The notes: generated by a model not told the origin, from the letters alone. A DNA stretch of 64,000 nt from Oxyruncus cristatus (GCA_013399855.1 VXAY01004755.1:119702-183701), one strand, 5' to 3'; counted from the stretch's first letter, positions 1-12,769 are shown. A program made the numbers and translations.

Positions 1-263
1 AATCAGCAGAGGGATGAGCCAGAGTAGGGAAGACCCCAAGAGAACCTGCCTGGTGTGGAGGGGGGTTGAGCAGGGTGGGCATCACAATGGGGCTGTGCAG
101 CTTCCCCCTTTGGAAGGGTTGGGAACAGATGCTCCAGGCAGCTCTCACTGCTGATGCTGCCAGGATGGTTTGGCAGCTCCCTGGACATCTCCCACCAGGC
201 CCAGCTGAAGATTGTAAACTACATCCTCCTTCTAAAGGGTCTAATAAACATCTCCACATGGCC

Positions 264-460
264 CATAGAAACGTTTAGGTTGGAAAAGCCTTCTAAGACC
301 ACCAAGCCACCCCCCCCCAAGCCTGCCAAGGCCACCACTGACCCACGTCCCCAGGTGCCCCATCTACATGTCTGTTGAAGTCCTTCAAGGATGTGGCAGC
401 CGTGCCAGGGCTTGACAACCCTTTTGGTGAAGAAATTTTTCTTCGTATCCAATCTAAACG
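264..460 (-). mobile_element. CR1 LINE fragment (3' end)
   Basis: The plus strand opens with a CR1 tail word (CATAGAA), then the 'aggttggaaaagcc' block, and runs to 'aagaaatttttcttcgta' and 'ccaatctaaac'. That order is the reverse complement of the avian CR1 3' terminus, so the element lies on the minus strand with its 3' end at the left. It is 5'-truncated, as nearly all CR1 copies are, and diverged, with a C-run expansion near 310-318. It carries no coding capacity beyond the last codons of ORF2 and is an inactive relic. Confidence 0.82.
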
Positions 461-795
461 TGCTCAGGAAGGGAACTGTGGCGCACAAGGGGAATTGAAA
501 CGGGAGAGTAAAGGAGAGCTCGAGTGTGGGGAGGGGAAAAATGAGGAGACACAAGCTAGGAGAGAGGACAAGGCATGGGAAGGCAGCCTGGGAGCAACAA
601 AACTTGCAGCAACTCTGCCTCGGAAGACAGGTTGTCAACTCGGGGGCAGAACAGGAGAGAGGGCAGGGGTGAAGTGCCATGTGTGAAATCATTGAAGCAA
701 AAGGAAACATCACAACACCAGCCTTTGCTCCACTGGTAAAGGAATGACTACAGGGAGCTGCATCCATCAGTCAATTTAATTCTGAGATCTAGAGA
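461..795. other. gene-free spacer, nothing recognised
   Basis: Purine-rich unique sequence between two CR1 pieces. I see no coding, RNA or repeat signal. Confidence 0.5.
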
Positions 796-850
796 AGCCT
801 GTAGGTTAGGAGGGACCTCTGGAGGCCTCTAGGGCCCGGCAGCTTGTCCT
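796..850 (-). mobile_element. short degraded CR1-like 3' end
   Basis: The words 'aggttaggagggacctctgg' and 'aggcctctagggcc' match the general form of a CR1 3' end read on the opposite strand (GGTTGGAAGGGACCTCTGGAG...CTAGTCCAAC). Only about 50 bases can be aligned by eye, and the tail octamers are eroded ('gatctagagaa'), so this is tentative. Confidence 0.4.
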
Positions 851-1063
851 GCCATCTTCCAACATCCCCGGCTCATCCTCCCAGAGGGCCTTGGTGGGGG
901 CATAACCACCTGCAAGTAGCTCTAAGGTACGTTCTCCTTCTCCTGCATCTTCATTTGTACATCACTGCACCGAGTCCTGAGCCAAGATTAGTTCTTCTTC
1001 CAAACTCCAGAGTCATCACAGTTATTCTGGAAACCAGCTCTTAAAATTTCACTGTCCAGGTTG

Positions 1064-1214
1064 GCTTTGGAACAGGCTCCCCAAGGCAGAGGCTGCCAGA
1101 GTTCCAGAAGTTTGGAAAACGCTCTCAGGCACATGGTGGGACTGTTGGGGTGTCGTGCTGGACTTCAGTGATCCTTGTGGGTCTCTTCCAGCTCAGGATA
1201 TTCCATGATTCCCA
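1064..1214 (+). mobile_element. CR1 LINE fragment (3' end)
   Basis: Reading forward, the block begins with 'ggaacaggctcccc' and passes 'aacgctctcaggcacatgg'. It ends with 'agtgatccttgtgggtctct', 'tccagctcaggatattcca' and an eroded ATTCTATG-type tail ('ttccatgattcc'). This is the sense-strand order of a CR1 3' terminus, opposite in orientation to the element at 264. It is truncated and non-coding. Confidence 0.78.
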
Positions 1215-4200
1215 GCTGGCAGCTTTGCCATCCTGCACTGGTAGAGGCAGGACGACAGAGGAGGCAGCAAACAAACACAGCTCAGAAATGCCTCTATTAC
1301 CTGGGGACGATGGAAAAGTGGAGATTCATCTCACTCACACAGTCCTGGGGACTGGGGAAATGCTGGCTGTGCTCCTTTTCTTCCAGCCTCCGCTGGACAG
1401 CTAAATCCCATTCTAAGCTGATGAAATATCGCCTGCTCTTTATTCACATATCTGATGTATTTGCTGACGGCCAGAACCAGCATCTCTGTGGCTCCTCTTT
1501 CCAGCCCCGTGCTCTTTGGCTCTGAGAGCAGCCCTGATGGAACGGATGAAAAAAAAAAATGGTAACTCAATCTAACTCACTTGGTGTAAAATGTAATAAA
1601 AAGGGGGCCCAGAGCCCAAGCCTGAGGCTGTAAATTTTCCACCAGCACCGTGCCTGTCGTCCGGCTCAGACGTTTCTCCTGCATCTCTTCCCTGCCGTGC
1701 CTGGTCCCACCACTGGGGCTCTGCGCTGTCACTTGGCCTTGCTGGTCCAGGCATTGCAAAGGAGCTGATCTGATGGGCCTAAATTCCACATGTACTCTGG
1801 CAAGGGCAGGATGGCTTAAGGGAAAGGTGGGATGAATAGGACAGCCTTTGCTTTTGCGAAAGCCCAGGTGACTGGAGTTTGGGATGTTTGACACAGAGAA
1901 CAGGCTCTGCCTTGCTCCGAGGGGAAAGCTGGAGGGAAAAGCCTGGCAGCTCTCCCCCCTGGCTTGTGAACAGCATGGGGAACACCACCATAAGAAGCTA
2001 ATTATTTCAACTTAACTGATGGCTTCATTAGGGAACAAAGAGCCAGATGTATCACACGCTGTCCCAACTTCTGTCTTGCCCCCGGGTCTGCTCTCCAGCA
2101 GTTTGTAAACAAAGGGACGGGAACTCCCAGCCTCACCTGCTGCCAGCTCCGCAGCTCTCATGCTCTTCCCTTTGCTACCCATTTTCATCTCCCTTGTCCA
2201 GAAGCAAATCAATGCCACATCACTTCACACCTGGTCCCGACTGTAGGTTGCCCTCAGGAACAGCCGGTGGCCAGCGGGGAGGGACCACGGGCTGGTGCTT
2301 GGGGTGCTCAGTCAGGGCACGGGATATCACAGCTCAATTCCCCGGGCTCCCACAAGCAACTGCTGTGACCCTCTGCAGGCTGGGAGGGCCAGAGCTGCTC
2401 CAGCAGCTCCAGGATGTTAATGGCATCTGTGGGGTGACACCCCAGACCCTTGGCGAGGGGCTGGGTGCCATCCCACCAGCTGGGATGAGAGAAAAAGGGT
2501 CCTCCATGAACTCAGCGGTGTGGAACAGAGACTGCAGCTCCAGGTGGGATGTGGGCTTTGCAGAAAACTCTCCTAAAGTTTCTACAGCAGAGACATCCAC
2601 CTCCAACTAGAGAAAAAAACATTCTGCGAAAACTCCCACGATATTTATCTAGAACAGAATTTTTTTGTGCATTTGAAATCTTCCTGGCAGATGAGCACAA
2701 GGGAAGAGGGATGACTCTGCCCAGTTTAGTCATTTTAGTTACACAGCAGAGGAGTTAAGACTGGGGGACCCTGGATAGATAGAGGGGGAAGAGACTGAGA
2801 ATCCACTTCAGAGCTCCACTGTGAGCTCTCCTTTCTCAGCTCCCTGATGCCTCCCTCGCATCCTTGTGCTGCCTGAAATCCCACAGGCAGAGCATTCCAG
2901 TCAGAACCCCCCCTCCCAGGGTAGAGACAGGGGACCCATCCTGCATCCCTGGGAGCTGGAGGAGACAGAACCAACACCGGCCTTACAGAGAAGGGGAACA
3001 CCTCTCCCTCCCCTCCATCCAGGGCTGGCTGCAGAGCCCAGTCCCTGTGAACAGCCAGCTCAGAATCCTGCCTTGGGTTCCCCAAATCCCACAAATCTGC
3101 AAAAGGTGCTCAGAGCCAGGGGCTGCCCCATCTCCAGCCCAGCAAGCACCAGCAGTGAGGAGTGCAAGGAAACACAACATTCCCTCCCTCCACAGGACCC
3201 CTTCATCCCATCTGAGCTCCCCTGCAGCCGTGGCAGAGATCCAGGGCTGGGATGTTCCACGCCTGCCTGCAGCATCCTCCCATTGTTAGCTGTGCCCAGG
3301 CACAGCTGCAATCAGGGAGGGAGCCGGGAGATTGAATGTCCCAAATCACATCATCTCTATTGCTCTGTATGAAAACATCCCGTGGCTCTTGCAGCAATAA
3401 ATAGGCAGACAAATAGCTGTTTGAAAATGTGATCCCCACAAGCTGTTCTGAGAAGGAATTACCTCAGCGGAGCGTTAGGTAGGGTTACCCCTGTTACTCA
3501 CTCCTCCTCTGCCTCCTTCCCTGGAAAAGCCCTGAGCCAGTACCTCCTGATTTATGGGGCTCGAAGACAGAGATCAGAGTCATTAGGGGAGCTGGTTTTA
3601 AAACTCTTGGTTTACAGGGACACGGATGGCAAAGTGGGTTCGGCCCCAGATTTGACCTCCGGCGCCAGAAAAATGGGTACAACGTGTCTTCCAGAGCCTA
3701 AAGATCTGTTACACCTGGAGGAACACAGGTTGTACAGGACGTGGGATGAAGAGGTGACGGGTCCTGCAGGCACTGGTGAGGGGACACATTCCTGCTGCTA
3801 CAGGAAAACCTTCAATCCCCGTAAATAAGCCCCTGCCCTCAGGTATTGGCCCAGCTCTGACTTCCTAAAGATGATGCTGCACTGCCCGCCGAAGAGCTGG
3901 AGAAACAGGAGTTTGACTTGCTATCTGTTGCTCCTCAGTCAAGTCTTTGAAGCCTCAATTAATCAATTTAAATGAGGATTATTTCTGAAACGTTTACGAC
4001 TTCATGTTGTAATGTCATAATGTTGAGTAGCCCTTTTGTAGCCAAGGACTGAACACCATTCTGGTTCAAAACCAACGTATACAAAGTGTAAAAAATCAAG
4101 GTATTTTCCCCACCATCTTTCTTATTCTTCCCACCACGCAGAAACTCTTCTCTAGAATTAAAACACTGCCCTGCTTCATTGGTGAAGAGCGAACATACCC

Positions 4201-4917
4201 ACAGGATACTGATCTTCAGGACTTTCATTTCACGGCATTAAATTCTATTTTAAAGGCACTTCTGGAGTTTTCTATTGGCCACATGACTCCACACCGTTTG
4301 AAAAACATGAACTCACCCCGAGCCCTCCAGTATGGACTTTATGATCATCCCACGTAGGAAGCTGAAGCTGTGGCTGGCCTGGAGCTCCTGTGCCTTCATC
4401 CCTCCAGGATGCAGAGCTTCATCTCACACACCAAGATGTCCAGCTCTTCCGAGGCAGATTCCCACACCTATACACGTAAAGTTAAAGGGCATTAGGAAAA
4501 TAACATCCTACAATACATTCTTCAAAGCCCACTTATTTCTCAGCACACCCTTTTTCTTCTCTTTTCCTCTGCCTCACAGCACTGTGCTCAGGCAGGGGAT
4601 TTCACCACCACCTGTTTCAGCCCCAACCTGCTCGTGCTCCAAATATTTTCCTGGGTTTTGTTTGGGTTTTCGTTTTTTTAAATGGAAATGAAGAAAACAA
4701 AGACAATTGAAACGAAATGGAAACGAAAACCAAGCTTTTTCTTCCTTCTAAAACACCTCCCTCTGAAATCAAATCCCACCGAGGTTTATTTACGGGGATC
4801 GAAGGTTTCCCCGCAGCAGCAGGACATGCTGGTGCAGGGAGGTATCCCCACGTGCTCTGCTGCCTCCCTGCCCGTAATCCAGGCCACCAGCAGCGACGAG
4901 GACAGTATTTGGGACTA
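1215..4917. other. gene-free unique sequence
   Basis: No gene, RNA gene or recognisable transposon is visible. Open frames are short (under 190 codons) and resemble no known protein. Two AT-richer stretches, about 3350-3480 and 3950-4280, look non-repetitive and could be conserved elements, but nothing in the sequence proves it. A purine-rich A stretch lies at about 4676-4735. Confidence 0.5.
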
Positions 4918-5880
4918 ACTCCACCGCGCTCGGCCGTTCCCGACATCCCGAGAGCGGGGAAGTGGGTGCAGAGCGCGCCGGGCCGGGCCGCGCTGGCCTC
5001 TGGAAGCCCATTACTGTTTTATGGAGGTCACCCTCACCTAATTATGCCACTGTTCCTGCCAGCCCCGGCCTGACCCTGCCTGATCCTGAAACGGATTAAC
5101 ATGTCTTGGTCACTTGAGCGTGTGGTGTGCGTCTGCCCCGGCAGGGCAGCGGCTCGAGGCCTGCCCGTATCTCAATGTTATTTTGACCTCGGCCGTTTTT
5201 TCCCGGGCCGGGCCCTCGGCAGACCTGTTGAATGGGGCTTTCATTTCGCTGACCCCCGGGGTCAGCTGTTTTCGGAGCATGAAATATGGCTGCCGGTGGA
5301 CAGGAGGGAAGAGATAAACTTCACTGAGGAGCCTTAACAGGCCAATGAGCCGTGACTAATGATGATTGTGGTTTGTCTTTCGAGGGCGTAATTTATTGGG
5401 CTGCTGACCACTTAGTGCACCGCTCGGGGGATTAACTCCTTCGGGTGCAGCAGGGGTTTGTCTGCCCCTTGCTCGTCCTCCTCCCCTTCCGCGGACGTTT
5501 CTCCCCGCATCTTTCCCCCACCCCGTGACGCTTCCTCGTTGTTTTCATCACCTGTCTTCCCCCCAAAAATGCCTCTTCGAGCTCTTCTCCGAGCGTATGT
5601 CCTATTGCCCCAGCCTTTTCTTGCCCCACGAGTCAGGGTGACCCTTTCAGGCAGGCCCGTGGTGCTCCTGGGCTGGCGGGCGGCCGACGCGAGCCACAAC
5701 TGCCCCAACAAAAGAGCTGGCGTGTCAAACACGGCTCTTACATCTTCATCAGGGGCTCCCGAGGCCTCCAGCTTTCTCCTGGGGGGGAAAGCCCGAGCCT
5801 GAGAGCACGTTCCCGGCAGCACCACCATCCATCTCTGTCACTCACGGGCCGGCGGAGACGGACAGGGATTCTCCGGGATG
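4918..5880. promoter_or_regulatory. CpG-rich block, candidate CpG island
   Basis: CpG is strongly over-represented compared with the rest of the window: I count about 13 CpG in the roughly 85 bases from 4920, about 15 in 5101-5300, and dense runs again at 5400-5520 and 5640-5880. In the middle (5330-5410) sits an AT-rich, non-repetitive stretch with 'ccaatgagccgtgactaatg' and 'gcgtaatttattgggctg', including a CCAAT word. CpG islands in birds usually mark promoters or developmental enhancers. No TATA box, clear first exon or convincing reading frame is visible, so promoter activity is an inference. Confidence 0.5.
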
Positions 5881-6254
5881 GCTGCAGTGAGGGCAGGCTG
5901 GGGAAGGAGGGCAGCCAGGAAAGAGGAGAGTCAGCACCAGGGCCCAATCCCCAGTTCCACCCTTCACCCTTTTTTACCTTAAAATCCAACTTTTAGAGGA
6001 GCTTATTCCAAGAAGTTGGGTGTCTCGTGGTCAGTAGCGGGAGGAGAGGTTGACACCACAAGGAGCTCATTGGCAATAAATCACTTCATTTCGTGGGGGG
6101 ACCTGCGTCTTCTCCAGCATCCTAAGAGCCTAGAAAAGAAATCAGAGGTTGAAGAGTGTCCTACAGCCTTTAAGTTATTTTAATGGCTAAATTCTGCCCT
6201 TGTCTGCAGTGCTGCATTGCCTTGGGTGCAATTAAGGAGGCTCATTAATTTGCA
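5881..6254. other. gene-free spacer
   Basis: Unique sequence below the CpG-rich block. I see no gene or repeat. Confidence 0.5.
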
Positions 6255-6335
6255 AGCGCCTCGGTTTCCCCACCTGAAAATACGATTCAGGGGGAGGGTG
6301 GTGATAACTGACTTCTCATGTGATGGGTTTGGAGA
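6255..6335 (+). repeat. possible MIR-type ancient SINE relic
   Basis: The string 'cctcggtttccccacctg' followed by 'aaaatacg' and, further on, 'gtggtgataactgact' follows the layout of the MIR SINE core (CCTCAGTTTCC-CATCTG-TAAAATGGG...GATAAT). MIR-like relics are known at low density in bird genomes. The match is short and judged by eye. Confidence 0.35.
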
Positions 6336-8077
6336 TCAGAGGGGTAAAAAAAAGATCCAACAGGTGCTGAGGGAGAGATTTGGAGCAGGGAAAGCAGCTC
6401 ACCTTTCCTCCTGCCAAAGGCTGCTGTCACCCCGCACTTGCCTGGCTCTGATGGGGGCCATGCCTGAGTTGGTGGTGGGGGTCCTGTGTTTTGGGGTGCT
6501 CAGTGCAGAGCCAGAAGGGACTGTGCTTCCAGCAATCACAGGTTTGGGGAGAGTTCTGAAAGAGCCATTTTCAACCCAGCCACAAATTGAATCAATTAAT
6601 TGAATTCTCAGTCAAGCTGTATTTACACACTGATCCCATCAATCGAAACGAGAGTGGTCTCCTTTGGGTAGTTCCCCTTAATAACACAGAAGAAAAAAAG
6701 ACATCAGAAGGCCTGGGGGGGGAAAAGACTGAAAGAGTTCCCCAAGGGCTTACACATGTCCAAATCTATCTCTCTCTTTAAAAAGCTGCAAATATTCACA
6801 CATTAAGAGCCACCCTGCCAGAGCAATTCCCTGCCTTGGAAGGCTCAGGAGTTATTCCTGCAGCAGGAGCGACCAGCAGTGGGTGTCCTTCAGGATACAG
6901 GGATTTCAGCAGGGCTAAGGATCGCAGACAAGAAGCCACAAGTTCTCCCTAAGATCCAACATTCCCCCAGCAGGTGCAGCACGAGGTGTGCACAGTGGCT
7001 GGCAAGGAGATGGGATGGGAACACAATCACAGGTGCCTCTCCATCCCGTAGCATTAGACATTCCTGCCCATCAGAGCCAGGTCTGGGAAAGGCTCTGGAC
7101 ATTTGGGACCGGTTTCCTGCTGATTTACAAGCCATAAACCTCAGCCCCCTAATTGCAGGAAGAGCAGTGGCACAGCCCAGGTCTGAGCCCCAGCGCTTGT
7201 GCATTAATACACCGCAGTGACCTGGCACTCCGAGTTCAATCACCCTGTAACTCATTACTGCAAATTAAAGGAGAGACTCTCATCCTCTCCAGGCTCGCTG
7301 AGGATTTCTGGGAAGGCACAGGAAGCCTGTAGCTCCTCTGGCAGTCACCTGAGAGAAGATTTCGCTGGAAACGGGGAGGCAATTTTGCAAATTAACTAAA
7401 TATTTGTCAAATCCAGCGTGAGTTACAAGCAGCTCCAAATTCAGGTGAGGGGGTTTTGTGCGGGGCTTTGTGGCAGCTGAAGCCAGTTCTGTAAATAAAC
7501 GGGTTTGAGTGAAGGACTTGTAGGAAGACAAATTTTTTTACATTAATATTTCTGGGAGAAACAAATAAAAACAAACCGTAGGTAGAGCCCGGGAGCTTGT
7601 CTGTGTGCACGCCTTCAGGCTTCCAGATTTCTTTTTGATTGCTCCCCCCAAAAAATTAAAAAGGTACGAGTGTTATTGATTTCTCTGCATTTTTCTCGCA
7701 GGAAGAAGAGATGTTTGGACAGAAAGTAAGAAGTTACCTCTTCCCCTGCCCGTGCAACATAGTGGCATCTCCAACCTCTCGGGCTGCTCTCCCAGCGTGT
7801 CCAACCCAACATTCCACCTCCTGTTTGATCTCCCCTCGCAAGAGACCTTCCTCTGACTGTTATTGTTATCACTAAGTAGTGCCCAGGCAGGAGAGACAAA
7901 AAAAAAAAAAAATCACCCCCTGTTCCTCCCAGGTGGACCACACACGAGCACAGGCAGCGCTGCGGGATCAACCTGCAAGCCTGTGAGATAGGGCAGAGAG
8001 AAAGGATGCACGAGATGGGTGAGAGGTGGCAGCCAGGGTGGAAATAGAGATGTGAGAAACGTGAGACTGAGTCAGCA
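6336..8077. other. gene-free unique sequence
   Basis: No gene or transposon is recognised. A perfect 12-bp palindrome, TCAATTAATTGA, lies at 6592-6603 (homeodomain-type TAAT words). An A14-type run lies at about 7900-7914. Confidence 0.5.
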
Positions 8078-8148
8078 GAGAGGGGGAAAAAAGAAAAAAA
8101 AAAAAAAAAAAACAAAACAGCAGAAAGGGGGAAAGAAAAAAAAGACAA
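8078..8148 (+). repeat. A-rich polypurine low-complexity tract
   Basis: About 70 bases are almost entirely A and G, with a long A run at 8096-8111 and GGGG(G)AAA motifs on both sides and a CAAAACAGC interruption. Lysine-rich frames read across it are artefacts. Confidence 0.85.
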
Positions 8149-9303
8149 GGCAGGCTGAGAAAATGAGCTCACACATGCCAGGCTGGATGCAGCCCTTCAG
8201 GGCTCGGCAGCCACGGTGATTAGCCAAGACATGATCCAGCCTTTGCTGGCCTGATGCAGGGTAAGAGGTCAGCAGCAGGCCGATAAAACAGAGTATCTTC
8301 AGCTCCTCTTGGGGGGTGAGGTGGCTAAAACTCGACTGTGAAGGTCTCTGAGCAAACGGCCTTGCAGTGCCCAGAAAGCATCACTGGCCACTGGGCTCAG
8401 CTCTGCCTTTGTTCCCCCAAAACAGGCCCAGCTGGGGTATGGATAAATCTTGCAAAGAAATAGGGCAGCTGCTTTTTCCTGTGCTGTGCTCGGCAGCTGT
8501 TGGCAGAGTTTAATTTGGGGAGGGGCGAAGTGGTGCAACGTGGTCCTTTTGAAGTGACATTGTTACCTGCTGTCACCCAGCCCTAATGGATGGCGAGATG
8601 GTTCTTGGCTGCGCTGAGATTCCCGAGCCCAGCCTTGTAAAAGAGGATCTGAATGTAAAAGAGAGGGGGAGATGTTTAACAGAGACGAGACCTGGGGATC
8701 AAGAGGAGAGAGGAACATCCCAGCACATCAGTTAACCCTTACAGTGCCAATTCCTGCAGCCCCGGCAGCTGATCCGCGTAACTCACAGCTAAGAAGCCAC
8801 ACGGAGAAAATTGGGGGGGGGGGTCTTCAAAAACACCCTTCAAAAACAACCCAGCTTGGGATGAAGAGGAGGAAATGTAGTTTCTCTTACCCTGAAACCT
8901 CTGCTTTCCTCTGCCACGCTCTGGGCAGCAGCACAGCTCCCGGCCCACAGTCTGTGTGTGACCGGTGCTGCCGCAAAATCATTAACTCTGCTACAGATGC
9001 TTCCAGGACTTTGGATAAACAGCCTGCTGTTGTTTCTGCACATGTGAGTTACTGTAGGAGCTGGTGAAAGGTTCTGGATTTATAGCCTTGGAAAATGATT
9101 TATTTTGTTTTAAGCCCACAGCTGATAAAGCTGGGGAAACGCCAGCGTGTGATCTCCCTCTTCTGCTTCTTGATGGAGCGCTGCGTCTCGGAGCTGCCAG
9201 ACATAAGGAAGGGGAGAAATGCTGGAAAAAGAAAAAAAAAAGAGCCACAAAATCTGCTGCTCACCACGATGGTAAATATTGTTTGTGCAGATCTGTGTCC
9301 ACA
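8149..9303. other. gene-free unique sequence
   Basis: No gene is supported. A G10-type run occurs at about 8813-8822 and an A-rich stretch at about 9228-9242. Nothing else stands out. Confidence 0.5.
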
Positions 9304-9464
9304 CCTATCCCCTGGAAGTGTCCAAGGCCAGGTTGGATGGGGCTTGGAACAACCTGGGCTAGCGGAAGGTGTCCCTGCCCATGGCAGAGTTTGGAACTAG
9401 ATGATCTTTAAGATCCCTTCCAACCCAAACCATTCTGGGATTCTATGATGACTCTATGATTCAT
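9304..9464 (+). mobile_element. CR1 LINE fragment (3' end)
   Basis: This is the sense order of the avian CR1 3' end: 'cctggaagtgtccaaggcca', 'ggttggatggggcttggaac', 'aaggtgtccctgcccatgg', 'ggaactagatgatctttaag', 'cccaaaccattctggg', then tail octamers 'attctatgatgactctatga'. It is well preserved but strongly 5'-truncated, with no coding capacity. Confidence 0.93.
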
Positions 9465-11354
9465 TTGGGCACAAAACCAGCCTATCTTTCCTGTTTCCAG
9501 CACTGAGGCCTCTTAGGAACAAGCAGCCTGGGGATGGGTGGCTTAAAGACCTCTTATCCCAAAAGCAGACCTTCAACAGACAACCAGCAGCCACTTTCTG
9601 GCTTCCAAAGCTGTTCCAAATGCTTAAGGATCATTCTTTTGACCCTGTTTCACCTGGGCACTGGTTTAAGGTCAGTTTGGCTCTCCCCTCTCACAAGCAA
9701 CGCAGAGCATGCAGCACCCAAGGGTCCCCCAGTGCTGTTCTACAATCCCCCATCCCACCAGAAAAATCCTGCTTCCAATACTGCTGACAAGGAGCAGGAT
9801 ATACAATCTCAGGATCATGATGGAGAAGCTCCTCAGGGTCCCCTTGGTGTGCTGCACAGAAAGAAACCCTCGCACCTGCCAGCAGCACACCACAGGGGGG
9901 GTTACTGCTTTATCCACAGCACCATTTTGGGGGTCCTGAACTCTCAGAACTAAGGTTCAACCTCCCCGAAGTCCAGCCATACCTAGAAATATTTTTGCCA
10001 AGTGATCCTCATCGGTGGTTACAGCTCTGCAAAATCTTAATTAACACCAAAGTTACCTTGTCTGCCTCTTGGGAGTTCTGGGAGGTGCCAGTCATTAGTG
10101 CCAAGTCATTTCACACATTATTAATGTGGGAAGCTGCTGCTGCCTCTGTGATTCTGTCTAACTCCAGCCACTTGTGGGATTTGCTGCATTAAACCAGCAC
10201 ATGGGTTGAGGTGCCCTGGATGGAGCTCTGTCCTGTCCAGACATCTCCTGCACGACAGAGAAACACTTCCTATAGAAGGGTCTCCTCCCTCCACCCTTTC
10301 TTTGTTAGAGCTCTGGCAGAGAGAGTTAAAAAGTGAAGAAAGTATATCTGTGAATTCCTTGAAGGAGGAATTTGCACTGAGCACACGCTCAGCCCTGCAC
10401 GTTAAGAACTGGGAGGGGTGAGAACAGTGTCCCCCCGAGGACAAACACCCTGGGATGGGCTGTGACAACCTCCCTGCCTGATTTAGTCGAGGCATGAGGG
10501 CAGCTCCCTGTCCCCTGTCACTGCTGTGGCCACTTCTGCCCCTGCCCTCCAGCCTCCAGGTTACTGGCGTTCTGAAGGATGAAACTCAGAAAAGGAGCTG
10601 AAGTTTGAGAAGCAGAGTTGGATTCTCAGGTGAGAGAAGGGCATTAGGGCCAGGGGCTGCAATAGGGGAGCAGGGCATGGACCTGCTAATCACTCTGATG
10701 TCCCAGCCAGCACTGATGGAAAATAATTGCAAACTGCTCCGTGGACCATCCACCCATCACCCCCCAGCCTCACGTACCCAGAGATGCTGGGCATCACCAG
10801 TTTGCTGTGGCCACCTCAAAAAAATTCACCTCTTTTGTCCCAGCTGGGGTAAAAACTGGTAAAAAAAGCTGTGGGACTCACCGGGATGGAGCTGGTAATA
10901 ACACATGAATAATCAGAGGTTACCAAAGTCCTCATTAAGCAAACCAGGGCTGGCTTTCCAAAGGATGGGTTGAAAGGCAAATGTCTCCTGTTACAAGTGC
11001 AGTGTCCAAAAAAAGAATAATCCTTGCCTGTTCTAGATAAGGGAAAAGAGTAGGTATGCCTTAAATATTTCTATTACTTCAAAGTTCATAAATCTATTGG
11101 TTTAAAACTGTCAACAAGAAAGAGGAAATATGAGCTAGAGACATGGTTATCACCAGGAAAGGAATTTCCTCCAAAGGGAGAGCAAGACAGTAGAGCCAGG
11201 AAGGAGGGACAGATAGGGAAATACCTCTATGAGATGTTAGGAATCTGGATGGGCCTGATCTACGAATATCTTTTCATTGACTCCAGCAGACCTTGTCTCT
11301 GCCCCACCACAAGAGAAGGATGGTCAGGGAAGACTTGTTTTCAACTCACCAGGT
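9465..11354. other. gene-free unique sequence
   Basis: No gene is recognised. The AT-richer stretch at about 9980-10200, with 'aatcttaattaacaccaaag' and 'acacattattaatgtggg', is non-repetitive and could be a conserved element. The rest is featureless. Confidence 0.5.
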
Positions 11355-11426
11355 AAAAAAAAAAAAAAAANNNNNNNNNNNNNNNNNNNNNNNNNNGTGA
11401 GGGGAAATTTTTTTTTAAAACCCCCG

Positions 11427-11463
<37 letters not shown>
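11355..11463. other. assembly gap (26 N) inside poly-A sequence
   Basis: An A16 run is followed by 26 N (11371-11396), then a short segment with T9 and C5, then an A run of about 35 bases up to 'ggtaataaaa'. The gap is flanked by homopolymers on both sides, so sequence and gap length here are unreliable. The lysine-rich frame spanning the N block is not a gene. Confidence 0.95.
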
Positions 11464-11466
<3 letters not shown>

Positions 11467-12769
11467 TAATAAAAACTCTGTGGACTTAGTGGTATGAATT
11501 TCTTGGGTTGTTTTGTATTTTTTTTCATGTATTATTTTTTTAAAAAAAAAACAACCACAAACCTTTTCTTAGTTGGCCTGATCCTGCTTTTTGGTGGACT
11601 GAGCTGGTGTTCCTGGGGAGAAAAGTCATGTGGCAAAGAGGTTGAGATGTCTGCAGGACATGAGGAAATGTTGGAAACCTATGGGAAAAAGGAAGGAGAC
11701 TAAGGAAGGACCTTTTGGCCTCAGACAGAGAGGGCTGCAATGCAAAAGGGAGGAGGAAAAAGGGAGAGCAAGGACTGAAGAAACGAATGCTGGAGCCCAC
11801 GCCTGATTTTGGTTTGCAGAGGGTGAAACAGAATTGATATCAACCCTCAGAAGCAGCTTTCCCACCCAGAACCATCCAAACCACCACCAACACTCAGCTT
11901 TGCTGCCATCGCATCAGTGTCTCTCCGAACACAGACCCCGTTTAAGACCATCCACACTCTGCACCCACTGATGCTGTTCATCCTCTCCCCGTCACTGACC
12001 GCACCTGGAACGTTGCTGCTCGTAGCAAAGGAGGCCTGAAGAGCTGATACATTCCCAAACTGGGATATGGGAAAGGGCAGAGCTGATGTCAGGAGTGCTC
12101 AGCACTGATCCAGGAGGTGCCTGCTGAAGGCCGGAGCAATGGCAGCTGCACGTGTCCCGTGACGGGGCGCCCTGTGGAGATGTCAAGGATCAAAATATGG
12201 AAATAGGTGTTTCCCTACAGGTGCATCAACAAACCCTCCAAAGAGGGAAAGCACCTCTTAATCAGAACCGTCTGTGCACCCTCCCAGTGCTGAAAAGGGG
12301 CACTTGAGGTGTCATCTTGATTGGCCCCCATAAGTCTAGGATGGTCACGACCTGGGCCAAGCAGCTGGAGCCTCCCCAGCACCCCTGGCTCCGGACACAG
12401 CGCTGCCTGGTGCATCCATCCTGGGAATACACCGAGGATTTCGGTTCCCAGAGCTGTCAGAGCAGCACTAAATCCACCCAGCACACGTTCAAACAAACAC
12501 ATCCCGGCAGATAAAGGATCAGATAGCTGGGTATCTCTGACTCCTACCTGAGAGCGACACGGCAGGACCGTTTTATCCCGCCTCAATTCCATCCTCTCCC
12601 TGCGCGTCTGAAAATGGTTCTTCAATAAACCCCATCCTTCCCCCACCTTTTCCCTTCTCCTTTTATCTAATTCTGCCTGCAGTCACCATCCTGTCTTAGG
12701 GCAAAGTTCCCACTGCTGCCAACCCCTCCCCTCTCCCTCGATAACCCAAGCCCCGCCAGCCCAGTGCTC
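11464..12769. other. gene-free sequence
   Basis: A 9-bp inverted repeat, GGTTGTTTT at 11506 and AAAACAACC ending at 11556, encloses a T/A-rich loop just after the gap. No gene or transposon is seen in the remainder. Confidence 0.5.

Noticed and set aside
219..767. 182-codon minus-strand frame
   Set aside because: It partly overlaps the CR1 3' end at 264-460; the rest has no recognisable domain.
11277..11489. Lysine-rich frame across the N gap
   Set aside because: Poly-A translation through unknown bases.
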